A DNA stretch of 64,000 nt from assembly GCF_003665065.1 (NCBI RefSeq), contig NZ_RCHR01000001.1:186001-250000 (forward strand), in the 5' to 3' direction. Below, piece after piece: positions 1 through 11,124 of this stretch. The translations under genes were made by a program, and so were the position numbers. A model generated the notes under the pieces. It had not been told where the DNA came from. It ran no database searches and worked only from the letters and a program-made list of their open reading frames with translations. Every line of letters begins with the position of its first letter. Within the stretch, counting starts at the first letter, position 1. This stretch comes from Oceanobacillus piezotolerans. GTDB lineage: Bacteria; Bacillota; Bacilli; Bacillales; Amphibacillaceae.

Positions 1-2079
1 CTAATCAAGGTATTGGAAATAGATGATCAAGAGGCAAGGTTTATTTTGAAAGAGATACCGCTGCAATCGAAGCAGTCGATTAGTCAGATTGTGCTGGAGA
101 GAAAAGAGCTTCAGGATTATATTAAGCAGTCCAATAAACTGAAGGTATTATTTACAGTTGCTATTAAGTTAGAAGGAATTCCAAGGCATACATCTACACA
201 TGCAGCAGGTGTAGTGATAAGTGAGCAACCATTAGTGGAGCATGTTCCACTATCTTTGGGGGCAAACGATACGCTGCTGACACAATTTACAATGAATGAT
301 TTAGAGTCGTTAGGTCTTTTGAAAATGGATTTCCTCGGTTTAAGGAATTTATCTATGATTGAAAAAATCATTCAATCCATCCAGTATTCGCATCATAAGC
401 AGATAGACCTGGATAAGATTCCAGAAGTAGATAAAAACGCCTTTGAACTTTTGCGAACGGGAAAGACAAATGGGGTCTTCCAGTTGGAGTCGCAAGGGAT
501 GAAAAACGTCCTAACTCAGTTAAAACCAACTTCCTTTGAAGACATTGTTGCAGTGAATGCCTTGTTCCGTCCAGGTCCAATGGATTTTATTCCACGCTAT
601 ATTGCCAGAAAGCATAAAAAGGAAGAAGTCACCTACCTGCACCCAGATTTAGAACCAATCTTAGGGCAGACATATGGAGTGCTGGTTTATCAAGAGCAAA
701 TTATGCAAATTGCCCATGTAATCGCTGGATTTTCTATGGGTGAAGCAGATATTTTGCGAAGAGCGGTTAGCAAGAAGAATAAAGAGGTCATGGACGAACA
801 GAGGAATGCGTTTATCAATGGATGTAAAAAGAATGGTTATGATGAGAAAATCGCAAATGAAATATTTAGTTGGATTGTAAAATTCTCGAATTATGGTTTT
901 CCTAGAAGCCATGCCGTTGCCTATAGTAAAATCTCTTATCAGCTTAGTTATTTAAAAGCAAACTATCCAGCTGATTTTTTCGCAGTTCTGCTAAGTTCCG
1001 TCCGTAATCAATCAGATAAGCGTGAACAATATTATAAAGAAATGAGAGATTTTCAAATAAGTCTTCTTCCTCCATCGATTAATCACAGTTTCGGGAAGTA
1101 TACAGTTGAAAACAAACAAATTCGAATTGGCCTATCGCAAATAAAGGGAGTAGGTAACCCTGCAATACAGGAAATTAATAGAGTTAGAAAATCTGGTCGA
1201 ATTAAGAATATTTTTGACCTCTGCTTGCGGGCGGATACGAAGATTATAAACAGAACAACTCTCGAGAATCTCATAATGGCTGGAGCTTTCGATGAAACGT
1301 ATTCCAACCGTGCAAGTTTACTTGCCTCTATTGATCAGGCCATGGAACAAGGAGAATTATTTAGAGAATTTACGGATCAGCCAAGCCTTTTTCAAGATCA
1401 GCTTGAATTGGAAGCTAGCTATGTAGAAATAGAAGACTTTTCGATTGTAAAGAAATTAGCCGATGAAAAAGAGTTAATCGGAACCTATGTTTCAAGCCAT
1501 CCTTTAAAAGAGTATCGAGAGTCCTTACGAGGGGCAGGCTATATTCCTCTCCAAAATGTGCAGCATTTAGTTGGAAAGAAAGATGTTAAGTCTGTTGTCA
1601 TCATTGAAGCAATCAAGACCATTCGTACAAAACGGGGAGAATCGATGGCGTTTCTAACTATTTCCGATGAAACAAATGATATTGATGCAGTCCTTTTTCC
1701 CGAGCAATATCGTAATACAAATCGATGGCTGAAGGAAGAAGCAATCATCATTATAAAAGGGAAAATAGAAACTAGAAACAGTCAAATACAGTGGGTTATC
1801 AATGAATTAGAACCTTTTCAGCCAGAAATGCTTCATCGTGAATCAAAACAGCGACTATTTATAAAGGTAACGAATGATAAATCTGAAAATGCTTTAGGTG
1901 TGATTAAGAGATTAGCGAACGAACATCCTGGCAATGTTCCGGTTATAATCTATCAAGAAAGAACAAAACAGACTTATCGACTTTCTGTGGAGTATAATGT
2001 AACTCCGAATAGGGAGTGTTTGCAAGCTTTAAGAAATTACTTTCTCTATGATAATGTTGTCCTTCAAAAGATAGATTGA
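1..2079 (+). CDS. dnaE: DNA polymerase III alpha subunit DnaE, 5'-truncated by window edge
   Basis: This is the C-terminal part (692 codons) of the replicative polymerase DnaE, which with PolC copies the chromosome in low-GC Firmicutes. The reading frame is open from base 1, so the start, the PHP domain and the palm aspartates lie outside the window. Visible family blocks are GIPRHTSTHAAGVVI, NALFRPGPMDFIPRYIARKH and GFSMGEADILRRAVSKK (fingers), a helix-hairpin-helix stretch around LSQIKGVGNPAIQEI, and an OB-fold near residue 540 (KTIRTKRGESMAFLTI). The C-terminus is short, as in Firmicute DnaE, and lacks the extended tau-binding tail. The malic enzyme gene follows, as in B. subtilis (dnaE-ytsJ). 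The identification is secure; the upstream boundary cannot be seen. Confidence 0.97.
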   Translation, partial: LIKVLEIDDQEARFILKEIPLQSKQSISQIVLERKELQDYIKQSNKLKVLFTVAIKLEGIPRHTSTHAAGVVISEQPLVEHVPLSLGANDTLLTQFTMNDLESLGLLKMDFLGLRNLSMIEKIIQSIQYSHHKQIDLDKIPEVDKNAFELLRTGKTNGVFQLESQGMKNVLTQLKPTSFEDIVAVNALFRPGPMDFIPRYIARKHKKEEVTYLHPDLEPILGQTYGVLVYQEQIMQIAHVIAGFSMGEADILRRAVSKKNKEVMDEQRNAFINGCKKNGYDEKIANEIFSWIVKFSNYGFPRSHAVAYSKISYQLSYLKANYPADFFAVLLSSVRNQSDKREQYYKEMRDFQISLLPPSINHSFGKYTVENKQIRIGLSQIKGVGNPAIQEINRVRKSGRIKNIFDLCLRADTKIINRTTLENLIMAGAFDETYSNRASLLASIDQAMEQGELFREFTDQPSLFQDQLELEASYVEIEDFSIVKKLADEKELIGTYVSSHPLKEYRESLRGAGYIPLQNVQHLVGKKDVKSVVIIEAIKTIRTKRGESMAFLTISDETNDIDAVLFPEQYRNTNRWLKEEAIIIIKGKIETRNSQIQWVINELEPFQPEMLHRESKQRLFIKVTNDKSENALGVIKRLANEHPGNVPVIIYQERTKQTYRLSVEYNVTPNRECLQALRNYFLYDNVVLQKID

Positions 2080-2136
2080 TTGGACAAGATGAGACGTTTA
2101 AGAATTCGATTTCTATAAAAAACTAACAGGTTAGAC

Positions 2137-2164
2137 TTTACAGACTGAGTTCATTTGATATAAT
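2137..2164 (+). promoter_or_regulatory. Sigma-A promoter of malic enzyme / GntR operon
   Basis: TTTACA (2137-2142), a 16-base spacer and a consensus TATAAT (2159-2164). It lies about 90 bases before the malic enzyme start. No other good promoter is visible in the dnaE-malic enzyme gap. Confidence 0.65.
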
Positions 2165-2175
2165 GTAGGATTATA

Positions 2176-2190
2176 AGTGGTCAGACCACT
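2176..2190 (+). promoter_or_regulatory. FadR-type GntR operator dyad
   Basis: AGTGGTCAGACCACT has 7-base arms around a single central A and is a perfect dyad. Its core TGGTCAGACCA is the TGGTC-N-GACCA pattern typical of FadR-subfamily GntR regulators. It begins 12 bases after the -10 box, so a bound repressor would block initiation. A FadR-type GntR gene lies in the same transcription unit (3525-4148), so autoregulation together with the malic enzyme is the natural inference. Confidence 0.7.
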
Positions 2191-2256
2191 GGGAGAAAGC
2201 TGTTTTAGAACTTATTTATATTATCTATAAATAAACAAAGGGGCGAATATGTAGAA

Positions 2257-3495
2257 ATGGCTAGCTTTAAAGATGAAGCGCTGCACATCCATAAATCCAA
2301 CCAAGGGAAACTGTCTATTAAGTCTAAAGTACCTGTAAGGAATGCGAGTGACTTAAGTTTAGCATACTCTCCTGGAGTTGCTGAGCCTTGTAAAGAGATT
2401 CACGACCGTAAAGAGATGGTTTATGATTATACCATGAAAGGAAACATGGTAGCGGTAGTTAGTGATGGTTCGGCAGTACTGGGACTAGGGAATATTGGTC
2501 CAGAAGCTGCATTGCCAGTTATGGAAGGGAAAGCTGTTTTATTTAAGACGTTTGCAGGCGTGGATTCTTTCCCTATTTGTCTTGCAACACAGGATGTAGA
2601 TGAAATTGTGAATACTGTAAAATTATTAGAACCGACTTTTGGCGGGGTGAATTTAGAAGATATTGCAGCACCTAATTGCTTCATCATTGAAGAACGTTTA
2701 AAGCGAGAAACAAATATACCTATTTTCCATGATGATCAGCATGGAACAGCAATTGTAACTGTTGCTGGCCTGATCAATGCATTGAAATTGGTTAATAAGG
2801 CTTTTACTAATATTAAAGTGGTCATGAGCGGTGCAGGGGCGGCTGGAATTGCGATTATTAAATTACTGAAAAGTTTTGGCGTTCATAACATGATTATGTG
2901 TGATTCAAGAGGGGCTATCTTTGAGGGACGTCCATATGGAATGAATCCTGTTAAAGAAGAGGTAGCTAAGTTTACAAACCGTAATCGTATAGAGGGTCAA
3001 TTAGAAGAAGTTTTGGAAGGTGCCGATGTATTTATTGGTGTATCAGTAGCAGGTGCGCTAACAAAGGAAATGGTTGCGAGGATGAATGAAGACCCGATTA
3101 TTTTTGCGATGGCAAATCCTGATCCGGAAATTATGCCTGATGAAGCAAAATTAGCAGGGGCTAGAGTTATTGGAACTGGTCGTTCGGATTTTCCAAACCA
3201 AGTTAATAATGTACTGGCATTTCCTGGTATTTTCCGTGGTGCATTAGATGTTCGTGCAACGAGAATAAATGAGAAAATGAAAGTTGCGGCAGCAGAAGCA
3301 ATAGCTTCCCTCATTTCTGAGGATGAATTACATGATGATTATGTAATCCCTGCCCCTTTTGATTCTCGGGTTGCTCCTATTGTTGCTAAAAGCGTAGCAA
3401 AAGCGGCAATGGAATCTGGGGTGGCACGTATAAACGTCGACGCTGAAGACGTAGCAGAGAAAACAAGAAGATTAACGATAACGGATAAAGATTAG
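2257..3495 (+). CDS. ytsJ: NAD(P)-dependent malic enzyme
   Basis: Malic enzyme oxidatively decarboxylates malate to pyruvate and CO2, making NADPH or NADH; cytosolic. The 412 residues fit the short prokaryotic form. SDLSLAYSPGVAEPC near residue 35 carries the family tyrosine, FHDDQHGTAI supplies metal-binding acidic residues, and VVMSGAGAAGIAIIKLL near residue 188 is the Rossmann dinucleotide site. The ATG is preceded by AAAGGGG about 13 bases away, slightly distant. In B. subtilis the dnaE neighbour is YtsJ, an NADP-preferring enzyme, and the same preference is inferred here. The GntR regulator begins 29 bases later, so both are probably co-transcribed from the promoter carrying the GntR dyad. 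The gene supplies pyruvate/NADPH next to the acetyl-CoA carboxylase genes. Confidence 0.95.
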   Translation: MASFKDEALHIHKSNQGKLSIKSKVPVRNASDLSLAYSPGVAEPCKEIHDRKEMVYDYTMKGNMVAVVSDGSAVLGLGNIGPEAALPVMEGKAVLFKTFAGVDSFPICLATQDVDEIVNTVKLLEPTFGGVNLEDIAAPNCFIIEERLKRETNIPIFHDDQHGTAIVTVAGLINALKLVNKAFTNIKVVMSGAGAAGIAIIKLLKSFGVHNMIMCDSRGAIFEGRPYGMNPVKEEVAKFTNRNRIEGQLEEVLEGADVFIGVSVAGALTKEMVARMNEDPIIFAMANPDPEIMPDEAKLAGARVIGTGRSDFPNQVNNVLAFPGIFRGALDVRATRINEKMKVAAAEAIASLISEDELHDDYVIPAPFDSRVAPIVAKSVAKAAMESGVARINVDAEDVAEKTRRLTITDKD

Positions 3496-3524
3496 ATGTA
3501 ATGCTAAAGGAGTGAACGTTCGTA

Positions 3525-4148
3525 GTGACCCTATCATCGAAGAAGAAGGTTTATCAAGGAGTACTTCAGGAGATAAGAAACTTCATAGAGCTAAACCAGT
3601 TAAATCCTGGAGATAAATTGCCCTCAGAAAGGGAGCTTGCTCAAACCTTACATGCAGGTAGGTCATCCGTACGTGAAGCATTGCGGGCTTTGGAATTGCT
3701 TGGCATTATTGAAACAAGAGCTGGTGAGGGAACGTTTCTTAGCAATTATCGCCCGCTTCAGACAATGGAAGTACTTGCATCCTTTATTTTGAGAGAAAAG
3801 GATATACGAAATGATATACTTCATTCAAAGTGTCTAATTGAAAAAGAAGCAGCGAAACTGGCTTGTACTAAAATAAATAAGGTCGATTTGATAAAACTAG
3901 AGGAAATCATCAACGATTCCTCTAGTTCTATTAAAGATAAGCATTTGAAATTATTTGATTATATTTTTGGTAAAACGGAAAACTTGTTATTAAAGAGAAT
4001 ATGGAATTTATTAGAAGACTTTTCAACTTCGATTAGCAAGAAAACTTATAAGGAAAACTTTTATCCTGCGCTTCTAAAACTCCTTACCAATAAAGATCTT
4101 CCTGGAATAGAAAGATTGTTTATGGAAAATACATTTGTTAATAACTGA
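3525..4148 (+). CDS. GntR-family transcriptional regulator, FadR subfamily
   Basis: A DNA-binding regulator of 207 residues. The N-terminal winged helix shows LNPGDKLPSERELAQ, then SSVREALRALELLGIIETRAGEGTFL, the hallmark GntR helix-turn-helix and wing (about residues 25-75). The rest is helical and resembles an FCD ligand-binding domain, but is shorter than usual and lacks the obvious Asp-His-His metal set, so the ligand is unclear. The GTG start is the only reasonable one; AAAGGAGTG lies about 12 bases upstream. It sits between the malic enzyme and accD. A dyad with the FadR-type core lies in the upstream promoter. Likely effectors are malate/lactate-like acids or an acyl-CoA; this is inference. 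Confidence 0.88.
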   Translation: MTLSSKKKVYQGVLQEIRNFIELNQLNPGDKLPSERELAQTLHAGRSSVREALRALELLGIIETRAGEGTFLSNYRPLQTMEVLASFILREKDIRNDILHSKCLIEKEAAKLACTKINKVDLIKLEEIINDSSSSIKDKHLKLFDYIFGKTENLLLKRIWNLLEDFSTSISKKTYKENFYPALLKLLTNKDLPGIERLFMENTFVNN

Positions 4149-4240
4149 TTCTAATATAATCCTTTTACCCAACAGTTTGATAAGCTATGATTTCAAACCT
4201 GTAATTGTCTAGTTTTTTAGTAAGAGAAGGAGGAATTAAC

Positions 4241-5104
4241 TTGCAGCTGAAAGGAATTTTTACAAAGCGCAAGAAATATGCAACCATTCCAAGCGAAAAT
4301 AGTAAAATTGATGTGCCACAGGGCTTAATGAAAAAATGTGAGGGTTGCAATAAAATATATTATCGTAAAGAGTTGATCAAAGCTTTAAATGTATGTCCAA
4401 ACTGTGGTCACCATCATCCGTTAACTGCATGGGAACGTATTGACAGCTTATTCGATGCAGATACCTTCGAGGAATGGGACAAAGAAATGACCTCCTCAAA
4501 CCCACTCAAATTTCCTGATTATGAAGAAAAAGTTGATAAAGATAGGAAGAAAACTGGACTAAATGAAGGAATTGTTACCGGAAAAGGCTTGATAAATGGA
4601 CAACCTACTGCCTTTGCCGTAATGGACTCGCACTTTCGAATGGGAAGTATGGGAAGTGTTGTAGGAGAGAAGATTGCAAATGCATTGGAAAATGCCCGGA
4701 AGAGCTCCTTGCCGTTTATTATATTTACCGCTTCTGGTGGTGCAAGAATGCAAGAAGGGGTGCTAAGTTTAATGCAAATGGCTAAAACTTCCATTGCTAT
4801 TAAGCGATTTAGCGATGAGGGTGGTTTCATGATTTCTGTTATGACACATCCCACTACTGGTGGTGTTTCTGCTAGTTTTGCTTCTTTAGGTGATTACAAC
4901 TTTGCTGAACCGAAAGCATTGATTGGATTTGCTGGGCGAAGAATCATTGAACAAACCATTCGTGAGAAACTACCTGATGATTTTCAAACGTCTGAATTTT
5001 TATTGAAGCACGGTCAACTCGATAAGATTGTACATCGCCATGAAATGAAAGACCTTCTATCGACGTTATTGGAGATGCATCAGAAGGGTGGAAGCAAATC
5101 ATGA
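4241..5104 (+). CDS. accD: Acetyl-CoA carboxylase carboxyltransferase subunit beta
   Basis: The beta subunit of the carboxyltransferase moves CO2 from biotin to acetyl-CoA to form malonyl-CoA, the first step of fatty acid synthesis. A zinc ribbon is visible near the N-terminus ([13 protein letters not shown], then CPNCGHHHP), followed by the crotonase-fold domain with [18 protein letters not shown] and [14 protein letters not shown] start at TTG 4241, because AAGGAGG at 4227-4233 lies 7 bases upstream and the protein then begins [15 protein letters not shown] as in relatives; a start at 4205 would add 12 residues without a ribosome site. This gives 287 residues. It overlaps accA by 4 bases (ATGA), implying translational coupling and equal amounts of both subunits. 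Confidence 0.96.
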   Translation: MQLKGIFTKRKKYATIPSENSKIDVPQGLMKKCEGCNKIYYRKELIKALNVCPNCGHHHPLTAWERIDSLFDADTFEEWDKEMTSSNPLKFPDYEEKVDKDRKKTGLNEGIVTGKGLINGQPTAFAVMDSHFRMGSMGSVVGEKIANALENARKSSLPFIIFTASGGARMQEGVLSLMQMAKTSIAIKRFSDEGGFMISVMTHPTTGGVSASFASLGDYNFAEPKALIGFAGRRIIEQTIREKLPDDFQTSEFLLKHGQLDKIVHRHEMKDLLSTLLEMHQKGGSKS

Positions 5105-6057
5105 AGCAAATGTTAGATTTTGAAAAACCGATTGTTAATTTGAAAGAAAAGATTAGCGAATTAAAAAGGTTTACAGAAGACAGCGAAATAGATTTAAAAG
5201 AGGAAATAGAAACATTAGAAAAACGTTTGAAAGTATTAGAAGATGATATCTACGGTAATTTAAAGCCTTGGGATCGAGTTCAGATGGCGAGACACGCTGA
5301 CAGACCAACAACCTTAGACTACATCAATGCTTTATTTACAAACTTTATCGAATTCCATGGAGATAGGGCTTTTGGAGATGATGAGGCAATTGTCTCTGGA
5401 ATTGCTTATTATAAGGAGACCCCCGTTACAGTGATTGGGCATCAAAGAGGAAAGGATACGAAAGAAAATATCCGCAGAAACTTTGGTATGCCACATCCCG
5501 AAGGTTATCGGAAAGCATTAAGGCATATGAAGCAGGCTGAGAAATTTAAAAGACCAATCATTTGCTTTATTGATACGAAGGGTGCTTATCCAGGTAAAGC
5601 GGCAGAAGAAAGAGGACAGAGTGAAGCAATTGCTAGAAATTTAATGGAAATGGCAGGACTTACTGTTCCCATTGTTTGTATCGTTATTGGTGAAGGAGGA
5701 AGCGGTGGTGCTTTAGCGCTAGGAGTTGGTGACCATATTCATATGCTCGAAAATTCTACTTACTCTGTTATTTCTCCAGAAGGGGCAGCATCTATTTTAT
5801 GGAAAGATGCAAATCAAGCGAAGAAAGCAGCAGAATCTTTAAAAATCACTAGTTATGATTTGAAAGAGTTAGGAGTCATTGATCAAGTAATACCTGAGCC
5901 AAAAGGTGGAGCACATCAAGATGTTGAGCAGCAAGCCGCTTACATTGATGAGGTGTTGCATCAGTCGTTGCAAACTTTATCTAAATATTCATCACATGAA
6001 TTAATTGAGAAAAGATGGGAAAAATACAAGCAAATAGGGGATTATAAGCAATTGTAA
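5101..6057 (+). CDS. accA: Acetyl-CoA carboxylase carboxyltransferase subunit alpha
   Basis: The alpha partner of AccD; together they form the alpha2-beta2 carboxyltransferase in the cytosol. There are 318 residues, the usual length. The N-terminal helical segment [27 protein letters not shown] leads into the crotonase-like core with HRQRGKDT-like text ([19 protein letters not shown]), [18 protein letters not shown] and [16 protein letters not shown], which form the biotin pocket and oxyanion hole. The ATG overlaps the accD stop as ATGA. The start is supported by the coupling, although the first residues MKQM are slightly longer than in B. subtilis. About 300 untranslated bases follow before pfkA. 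Confidence 0.97.
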   Translation: MKQMLDFEKPIVNLKEKISELKRFTEDSEIDLKEEIETLEKRLKVLEDDIYGNLKPWDRVQMARHADRPTTLDYINALFTNFIEFHGDRAFGDDEAIVSGIAYYKETPVTVIGHQRGKDTKENIRRNFGMPHPEGYRKALRHMKQAEKFKRPIICFIDTKGAYPGKAAEERGQSEAIARNLMEMAGLTVPIVCIVIGEGGSGGALALGVGDHIHMLENSTYSVISPEGAASILWKDANQAKKAAESLKITSYDLKELGVIDQVIPEPKGGAHQDVEQQAAYIDEVLHQSLQTLSKYSSHELIEKRWEKYKQIGDYKQL

Positions 6058-7337
<1,280 letters not shown>

Positions 7338-7361
7338 TACAGCTTCAAGGAGGAAACAAAA

Positions 7362-9125
7362 ATGATGAGAAACACAAAAATTGTATGTACAATTGGTCCT
7401 GCTTCAGAATCGATTGAAACACTAGAAAAATTAATTGACGCTGGGATGAATGTTGCTAGATTAAACTTCTCCCATGGAGATTACGAAGAGCATGGTGCGC
7501 GTATCATAAATATTCGCCAAGCTGCCAAAAACAAAGGGAAAACAGTTGCAATTCTATTAGATACAAAAGGCCCTGAAATTCGTACCGGTAACTTTGTTAA
7601 TGGACAAGATGAAATTTCAGAAGGAAGTACAGTTTATTTAAGTATGAAGGAAGTAGAAGGAACTGCTGAACGTTTTTCTGTCACTTATGATGGATTAATC
7701 AATGATGTTCAAGAAGGTTCTAAAATTTTACTTGATGATGGTCTAATAGAACTTGTAGTCGTTTCTGTTGATAAGACAGCTGATGAAATTAAAACAGTCG
7801 CACTCAATGGTGGAACTATTAAAAACAAAAAAGGTGTCAATGTTCCTAATGTATCTGTGAACTTACCTGGTATTACAGAAAAAGACCGCAATGATATCAA
7901 ATTTGGTATAGAACAAGACGTTGATTTCATCGCAGCTTCTTTTGTGCGCAGATCATCTGATGTACTTGAAATTCGTGAAGTGCTGGAAGCGAACAATGGA
8001 ACTCATATTAAGATTATCCCTAAGATTGAAAACCAAGAAGGCGTCGACAATATCGATAGCATTTTACAAGTTAGTGATGGTCTAATGGTAGCGCGTGGTG
8101 ACCTTGGTGTAGAAATTCCGGCTGAGGATGTACCGCTAGTTCAAAAACAATTAATCAAGAAATGTAATAATGCAGGTAAACCTGTTATTACTGCAACTCA
8201 AATGCTTGACTCTATGCAACGTAATCCGCGACCTACAAGAGCAGAAGCTTCAGACGTTGCCAATGCAATCTTGGATGGAACAGATGCGATTATGCTGTCT
8301 GGAGAAACTGCTGCAGGTAATTATCCAGTAGAGTCTGTTCAAACGATGAATAACATTGCCTTAAAAGTAGAATCTGCATTAAATCATAAGGTGATTCTAG
8401 ATGAGCGTTCTAAAAATGTAGAAATGACGATTACAGAGGCAATCACACAATCTGTTTCTCATACTGCTATGAACTTAGACATTGATATGATTATTGCTCC
8501 TACAGAGAGTGGACATACTGCGAGAATGATCTCTAAATATCGTCCAAAGGCATCTATTTTGGCTGTTACTTTCTCTGAACAAGTGAATCGTCAATTATCA
8601 CTTGTATGGGGTGTCCATGCTGTTATGGGCAGAAAAGCGAAATCAACCGATGAAATGCTGGATGTTGCTGTTGATGCTGGTCTAAATTCTAATCTTTGTC
8701 ATAGAGGAAGCCGCGTCATTATTACAGCAGGTGTACCAGTAGGAGAAAGTGGAACAACCAACTTACTTAAAGTGCACATTATTGGGGATGTATTAGTAAA
8801 GGGTCAAGGAATTGGAAAAAGCTCTGCCTATGGTAGAATAGTTCATGCGAAAAATGGAGAAGAGGCTATTAATAAGGTAAGAGAAGGCGATATCCTTGTA
8901 ACTTATGGAACAGACAAAGACATGATGCCAGCGATCGAAAAAGCTAGTGGTCTTATTACCCAAGAAGGTGGATTAACTTCTCATGCAGCGGTTGTTGGGC
9001 TTAGCCTGGGTATTCCGGTAATTGTTGGTGTAAATGATGTGTTTGAGCTGCTAGAAGAAGGACAAGATATTACAATTGATGGAACAAGTGGACACATTTA
9101 CAAAGGACATGCGAAAGTACTTTAA
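7362..9125 (+). CDS. pyk: Pyruvate kinase with C-terminal phosphohistidine-like domain
   Basis: Converts PEP and ADP to pyruvate and ATP. At 587 residues it is longer than enteric enzymes because of the extra C-terminal domain found in Bacillaceae. The barrel starts [12 protein letters not shown]; the active-site block [12 protein letters not shown] and the [18 protein letters not shown] signature are present. The last ~80 residues ([14 protein letters not shown] to [25 protein letters not shown]) resemble the PEP-utilising mobile domain and retain the His of LTSHAAV; its role in pyruvate kinase is structural/regulatory as far as known. Start ATG 7362 or 7365, with AAGGAGG at 7347-7353. A clear terminator follows. 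Confidence 0.97.
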   Translation: MMRNTKIVCTIGPASESIETLEKLIDAGMNVARLNFSHGDYEEHGARIINIRQAAKNKGKTVAILLDTKGPEIRTGNFVNGQDEISEGSTVYLSMKEVEGTAERFSVTYDGLINDVQEGSKILLDDGLIELVVVSVDKTADEIKTVALNGGTIKNKKGVNVPNVSVNLPGITEKDRNDIKFGIEQDVDFIAASFVRRSSDVLEIREVLEANNGTHIKIIPKIENQEGVDNIDSILQVSDGLMVARGDLGVEIPAEDVPLVQKQLIKKCNNAGKPVITATQMLDSMQRNPRPTRAEASDVANAILDGTDAIMLSGETAAGNYPVESVQTMNNIALKVESALNHKVILDERSKNVEMTITEAITQSVSHTAMNLDIDMIIAPTESGHTARMISKYRPKASILAVTFSEQVNRQLSLVWGVHAVMGRKAKSTDEMLDVAVDAGLNSNLCHRGSRVIITAGVPVGESGTTNLLKVHIIGDVLVKGQGIGKSSAYGRIVHAKNGEEAINKVREGDILVTYGTDKDMMPAIEKASGLITQEGGLTSHAAVVGLSLGIPVIVGVNDVFELLEEGQDITIDGTSGHIYKGHAKVL

Positions 9126-9152
9126 TGCGAATAGATAATAGACTAAATAGAG

Positions 9153-9178
9153 AAAATCGGCAAATTTGCCGGTTTTTT
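9153..9178 (+). terminator. Rho-independent terminator after pyk
   Basis: A perfect dyad CGGCAAATTTGCCG (9158-9171) within A-rich/T-rich flanks is followed directly by a T run. It ends the pfkA-pyk unit. Confidence 0.85.
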
Positions 9179-9232
9179 CTTTTCAATTTGATTGTTTGAA
9201 TGTTATTATAATATTGTGGAAGGATGTAGGGC

Positions 9233-9622
9233 ATGAAAGGCTTACTATTGTTGTTACTTGTATTGCCGGCAACGGAGATTGGGGTCTTTATCTGGGTTGG
9301 AGATATAATTGGTCCTTGGTGGGTTATTTTCCTTATCCTGCTTACTGGTATTATTGGAATCTCTATTGCTAGATATCAAGGTATGGAAACATGGAATCGA
9401 GCAAGAAGAGAGATGAATAAGGGAGTAGCACCAAAAGAGCAGATAATGGATGGCGTTTGTATCTTTATTGGTGGTATATTTTTATTGTCACCGGGTTTTA
9501 TTACCGATACAATAGGACTTTTTTTTGTCCTTCCGTTTACGAGAAAACCAGTTAAGAGAATGGTTGCAAAATATATTAAGCGGAAAATGGAAAAGGGAAC
9601 CATTATATATCGGAAATGGTAA
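9233..9622 (+). CDS. fxsA: FxsA-family membrane protein
   Basis: A 129-residue integral membrane protein of the FxsA family (named after the E. coli suppressor of F exclusion of phage T7). The N-terminus starts directly with a hydrophobic helix (KGLLLLLLVLPATEIGVFIWVG), then a second (WVIFLILLTGIIGISIA), an amphipathic stretch with the family arginines (RYQGMETWNRARREM) and a third helix (GVCIFIGGIFLLSPGFITDTIGLFFVLP) carrying the conserved LSPGFITD motif, ending in a basic tail. ATG 9233 has GGAAGG upstream; an extended -10 TATAAT at 9207-9212 could drive it, though no good -35 is seen. In B. subtilis the homologue ytzA also follows pyk. Its biochemical role is unknown. Confidence 0.92.
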   Translation: MKGLLLLLLVLPATEIGVFIWVGDIIGPWWVIFLILLTGIIGISIARYQGMETWNRARREMNKGVAPKEQIMDGVCIFIGGIFLLSPGFITDTIGLFFVLPFTRKPVKRMVAKYIKRKMEKGTIIYRKW

Positions 9623-9626
9623 CCCA

Positions 9627-10730
9627 TTAACCTTTAATAAATTTCCAAATATATATGAAGACATTTGATTGGTATAATGTATAAATGAAAATAAGAATAG
9701 CCGGAGCTATAATTAGACCCATTACCCCCCATACTTGAATACCAACAAAGTAGCCAATTAATGCGGCTAGAGGATGTATACCTATACTAGAAGAGATAAT
9801 TTTTGGCTCTATAATCTGACGTATGATAATGATTAGCATGTATAATATAGTAATTCCAATGGTTAAACCATAATTGCCTGCCATGAATAAGTAAATAATC
9901 CAGGGAACAAATATTAATCCAACACCAACTAATGGAATTAAATCAGCAACGCCAGAGAGAAAGGCAATAGCCAGTGCATGCTCTACTTTTAATAGACATA
10001 AGCCAGTAAAAATAATACAACCTGTGATTAAAATTAACAGAAGTTGTGCTTTGGCGAATCCCCAGATTGCTTCTTTAAATGTACTGAGAACTGAATCACA
10101 TGATTTCGCTACACTAGGAAAACGTGTTTCGGCATGTTTTTTTAATGTATTCCAATCTGCAGATATGAAAAAGGTTGCAAGCGTAATAAATCCTATGACT
10201 GTGAAAGATTGTGGTAATATGGCAAGCATATTGGGAATGTTTGTTAACGTATCTTGTAGTAAGTTAGAACCGCTGGCGGAAAGTCTGACCATTAATTGGT
10301 CCAAGCTCTCCTTTACTGTTGCTTGTTGATTGACATCAAGTGACAAGAAGAGCGAAAAAATTTTTTCATAAAGTGGCAGAATCTTCGTTTTAAATATGAT
10401 TTCTATAAAGTGAAAGAATTCATTATAATAAGCTGGGAGATTGGCTGCTAAGAATAAAATTCCTTGGTAAATTTCTAAAATTATTACATATAGGATGAAA
10501 CCTATAAAGACAAATACGAAAAAAAGAATGATAACCGTAGAAACTCCTCTTGAAAAATGAAAATGTCCTTCCAAAAAAGAAACCATTGGATTTATGATTA
10601 CTGCAAGCAGAATCGCAATAATAAAGGGATAAACGTATGGAAAGGTAATTTGGAGCAACCAATATCCACTGATTAACGCACACAGTACTACAATAAAACG
10701 ACAGATTTGAATGATAACTCCTTTATACAA
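9627..10730 (-). CDS. ytvI: AI-2E/YtvI-family membrane protein (sporulation-associated)
   Basis: A 367-residue polytopic protein of the AI-2E transporter (UPF0118/PerM) family, with about eight hydrophobic helices and the conserved C-terminal block ADLIPLVGVGLIFVPWIIYL and IGIHPLAALIGYFVGIQVWGVMGLIIAPAI. The position between fxsA and citZ matches B. subtilis ytvI, annotated as a sporulation membrane protein, possibly under SigE. The start is TTG at 10730, with AGGGGG about 9 bases upstream on the reverse strand. It is convergent with fxsA with only four bases between the stops, leaving no room for a terminator, so the transcripts may overlap. The transported substrate is unknown. Confidence 0.9.
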   Translation of the reverse strand: MYKGVIIQICRFIVVLCALISGYWLLQITFPYVYPFIIAILLAVIINPMVSFLEGHFHFSRGVSTVIILFFVFVFIGFILYVIILEIYQGILFLAANLPAYYNEFFHFIEIIFKTKILPLYEKIFSLFLSLDVNQQATVKESLDQLMVRLSASGSNLLQDTLTNIPNMLAILPQSFTVIGFITLATFFISADWNTLKKHAETRFPSVAKSCDSVLSTFKEAIWGFAKAQLLLILITGCIIFTGLCLLKVEHALAIAFLSGVADLIPLVGVGLIFVPWIIYLFMAGNYGLTIGITILYMLIIIIRQIIEPKIISSSIGIHPLAALIGYFVGIQVWGVMGLIIAPAILIFIYTLYQSNVFIYIWKFIKG

Positions 10731-11080
10731 TCTTATTTCCCCCTAAGCCTGTACCATTTTGCTGTATTAATTACATATGATGTACAGAGCCGAAATAGAA
10801 GTAGAATAAACAAACTTAAGGGGGAAAAATAACAAAGAATCATAAGTGTTTAACCGCTCTCAACTGAATCTATTTGTTACTCTATTTTTTCTGCTATATA
10901 TTATAAAGAATAAAAATTAGAGGAAGAAACAGCAGCATTTCATGTACAGTATGAAACAAATTTTTTTAAAGCCTTGTTGTATAATAGAAAACTATTTCTT
11001 TACCGACACTGTTGATAGACCAAACAAAAGAGTAATTGCGGATGAATACTACATTATCCGGTATTACGACGCTTTAATAT

Positions 11081-11109
11081 TTGATTCAGTTTTGTGGTAA
11101 TTTTATAAA
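11081..11109 (+). promoter_or_regulatory. citZ distal promoter P1
   Basis: TTGATT (11081-11086), 17 bases, TATAAA (11104-11109). The predicted start is at about 11116, inside the cre-like site that follows. The untranslated leader would be about 185 bases. Confidence 0.65.
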
Positions 11110-11123
11110 ATTAAACGTTTTCA
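11110..11123 (+). promoter_or_regulatory. Candidate CcpA cre site at citZ
   Basis: The 14-mer ATTAAACGTTTTCA fits the TGWAANCGNTNWCA cre pattern except for its first two bases. It sits directly after the -10 of P1 and just before the -35 of P2, where bound CcpA would block P1. CcpA and CcpC repression of citZ is established in B. subtilis; binding here is inferred. Confidence 0.5.
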
Positions 11124-11124
11124 A

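Noticed and set aside
9166-9372. 68-codon ORF overlapping fxsA
   Set aside because: It is a shadow frame over the pyk terminator and fxsA start; fxsA has family motifs and its own ribosome site.
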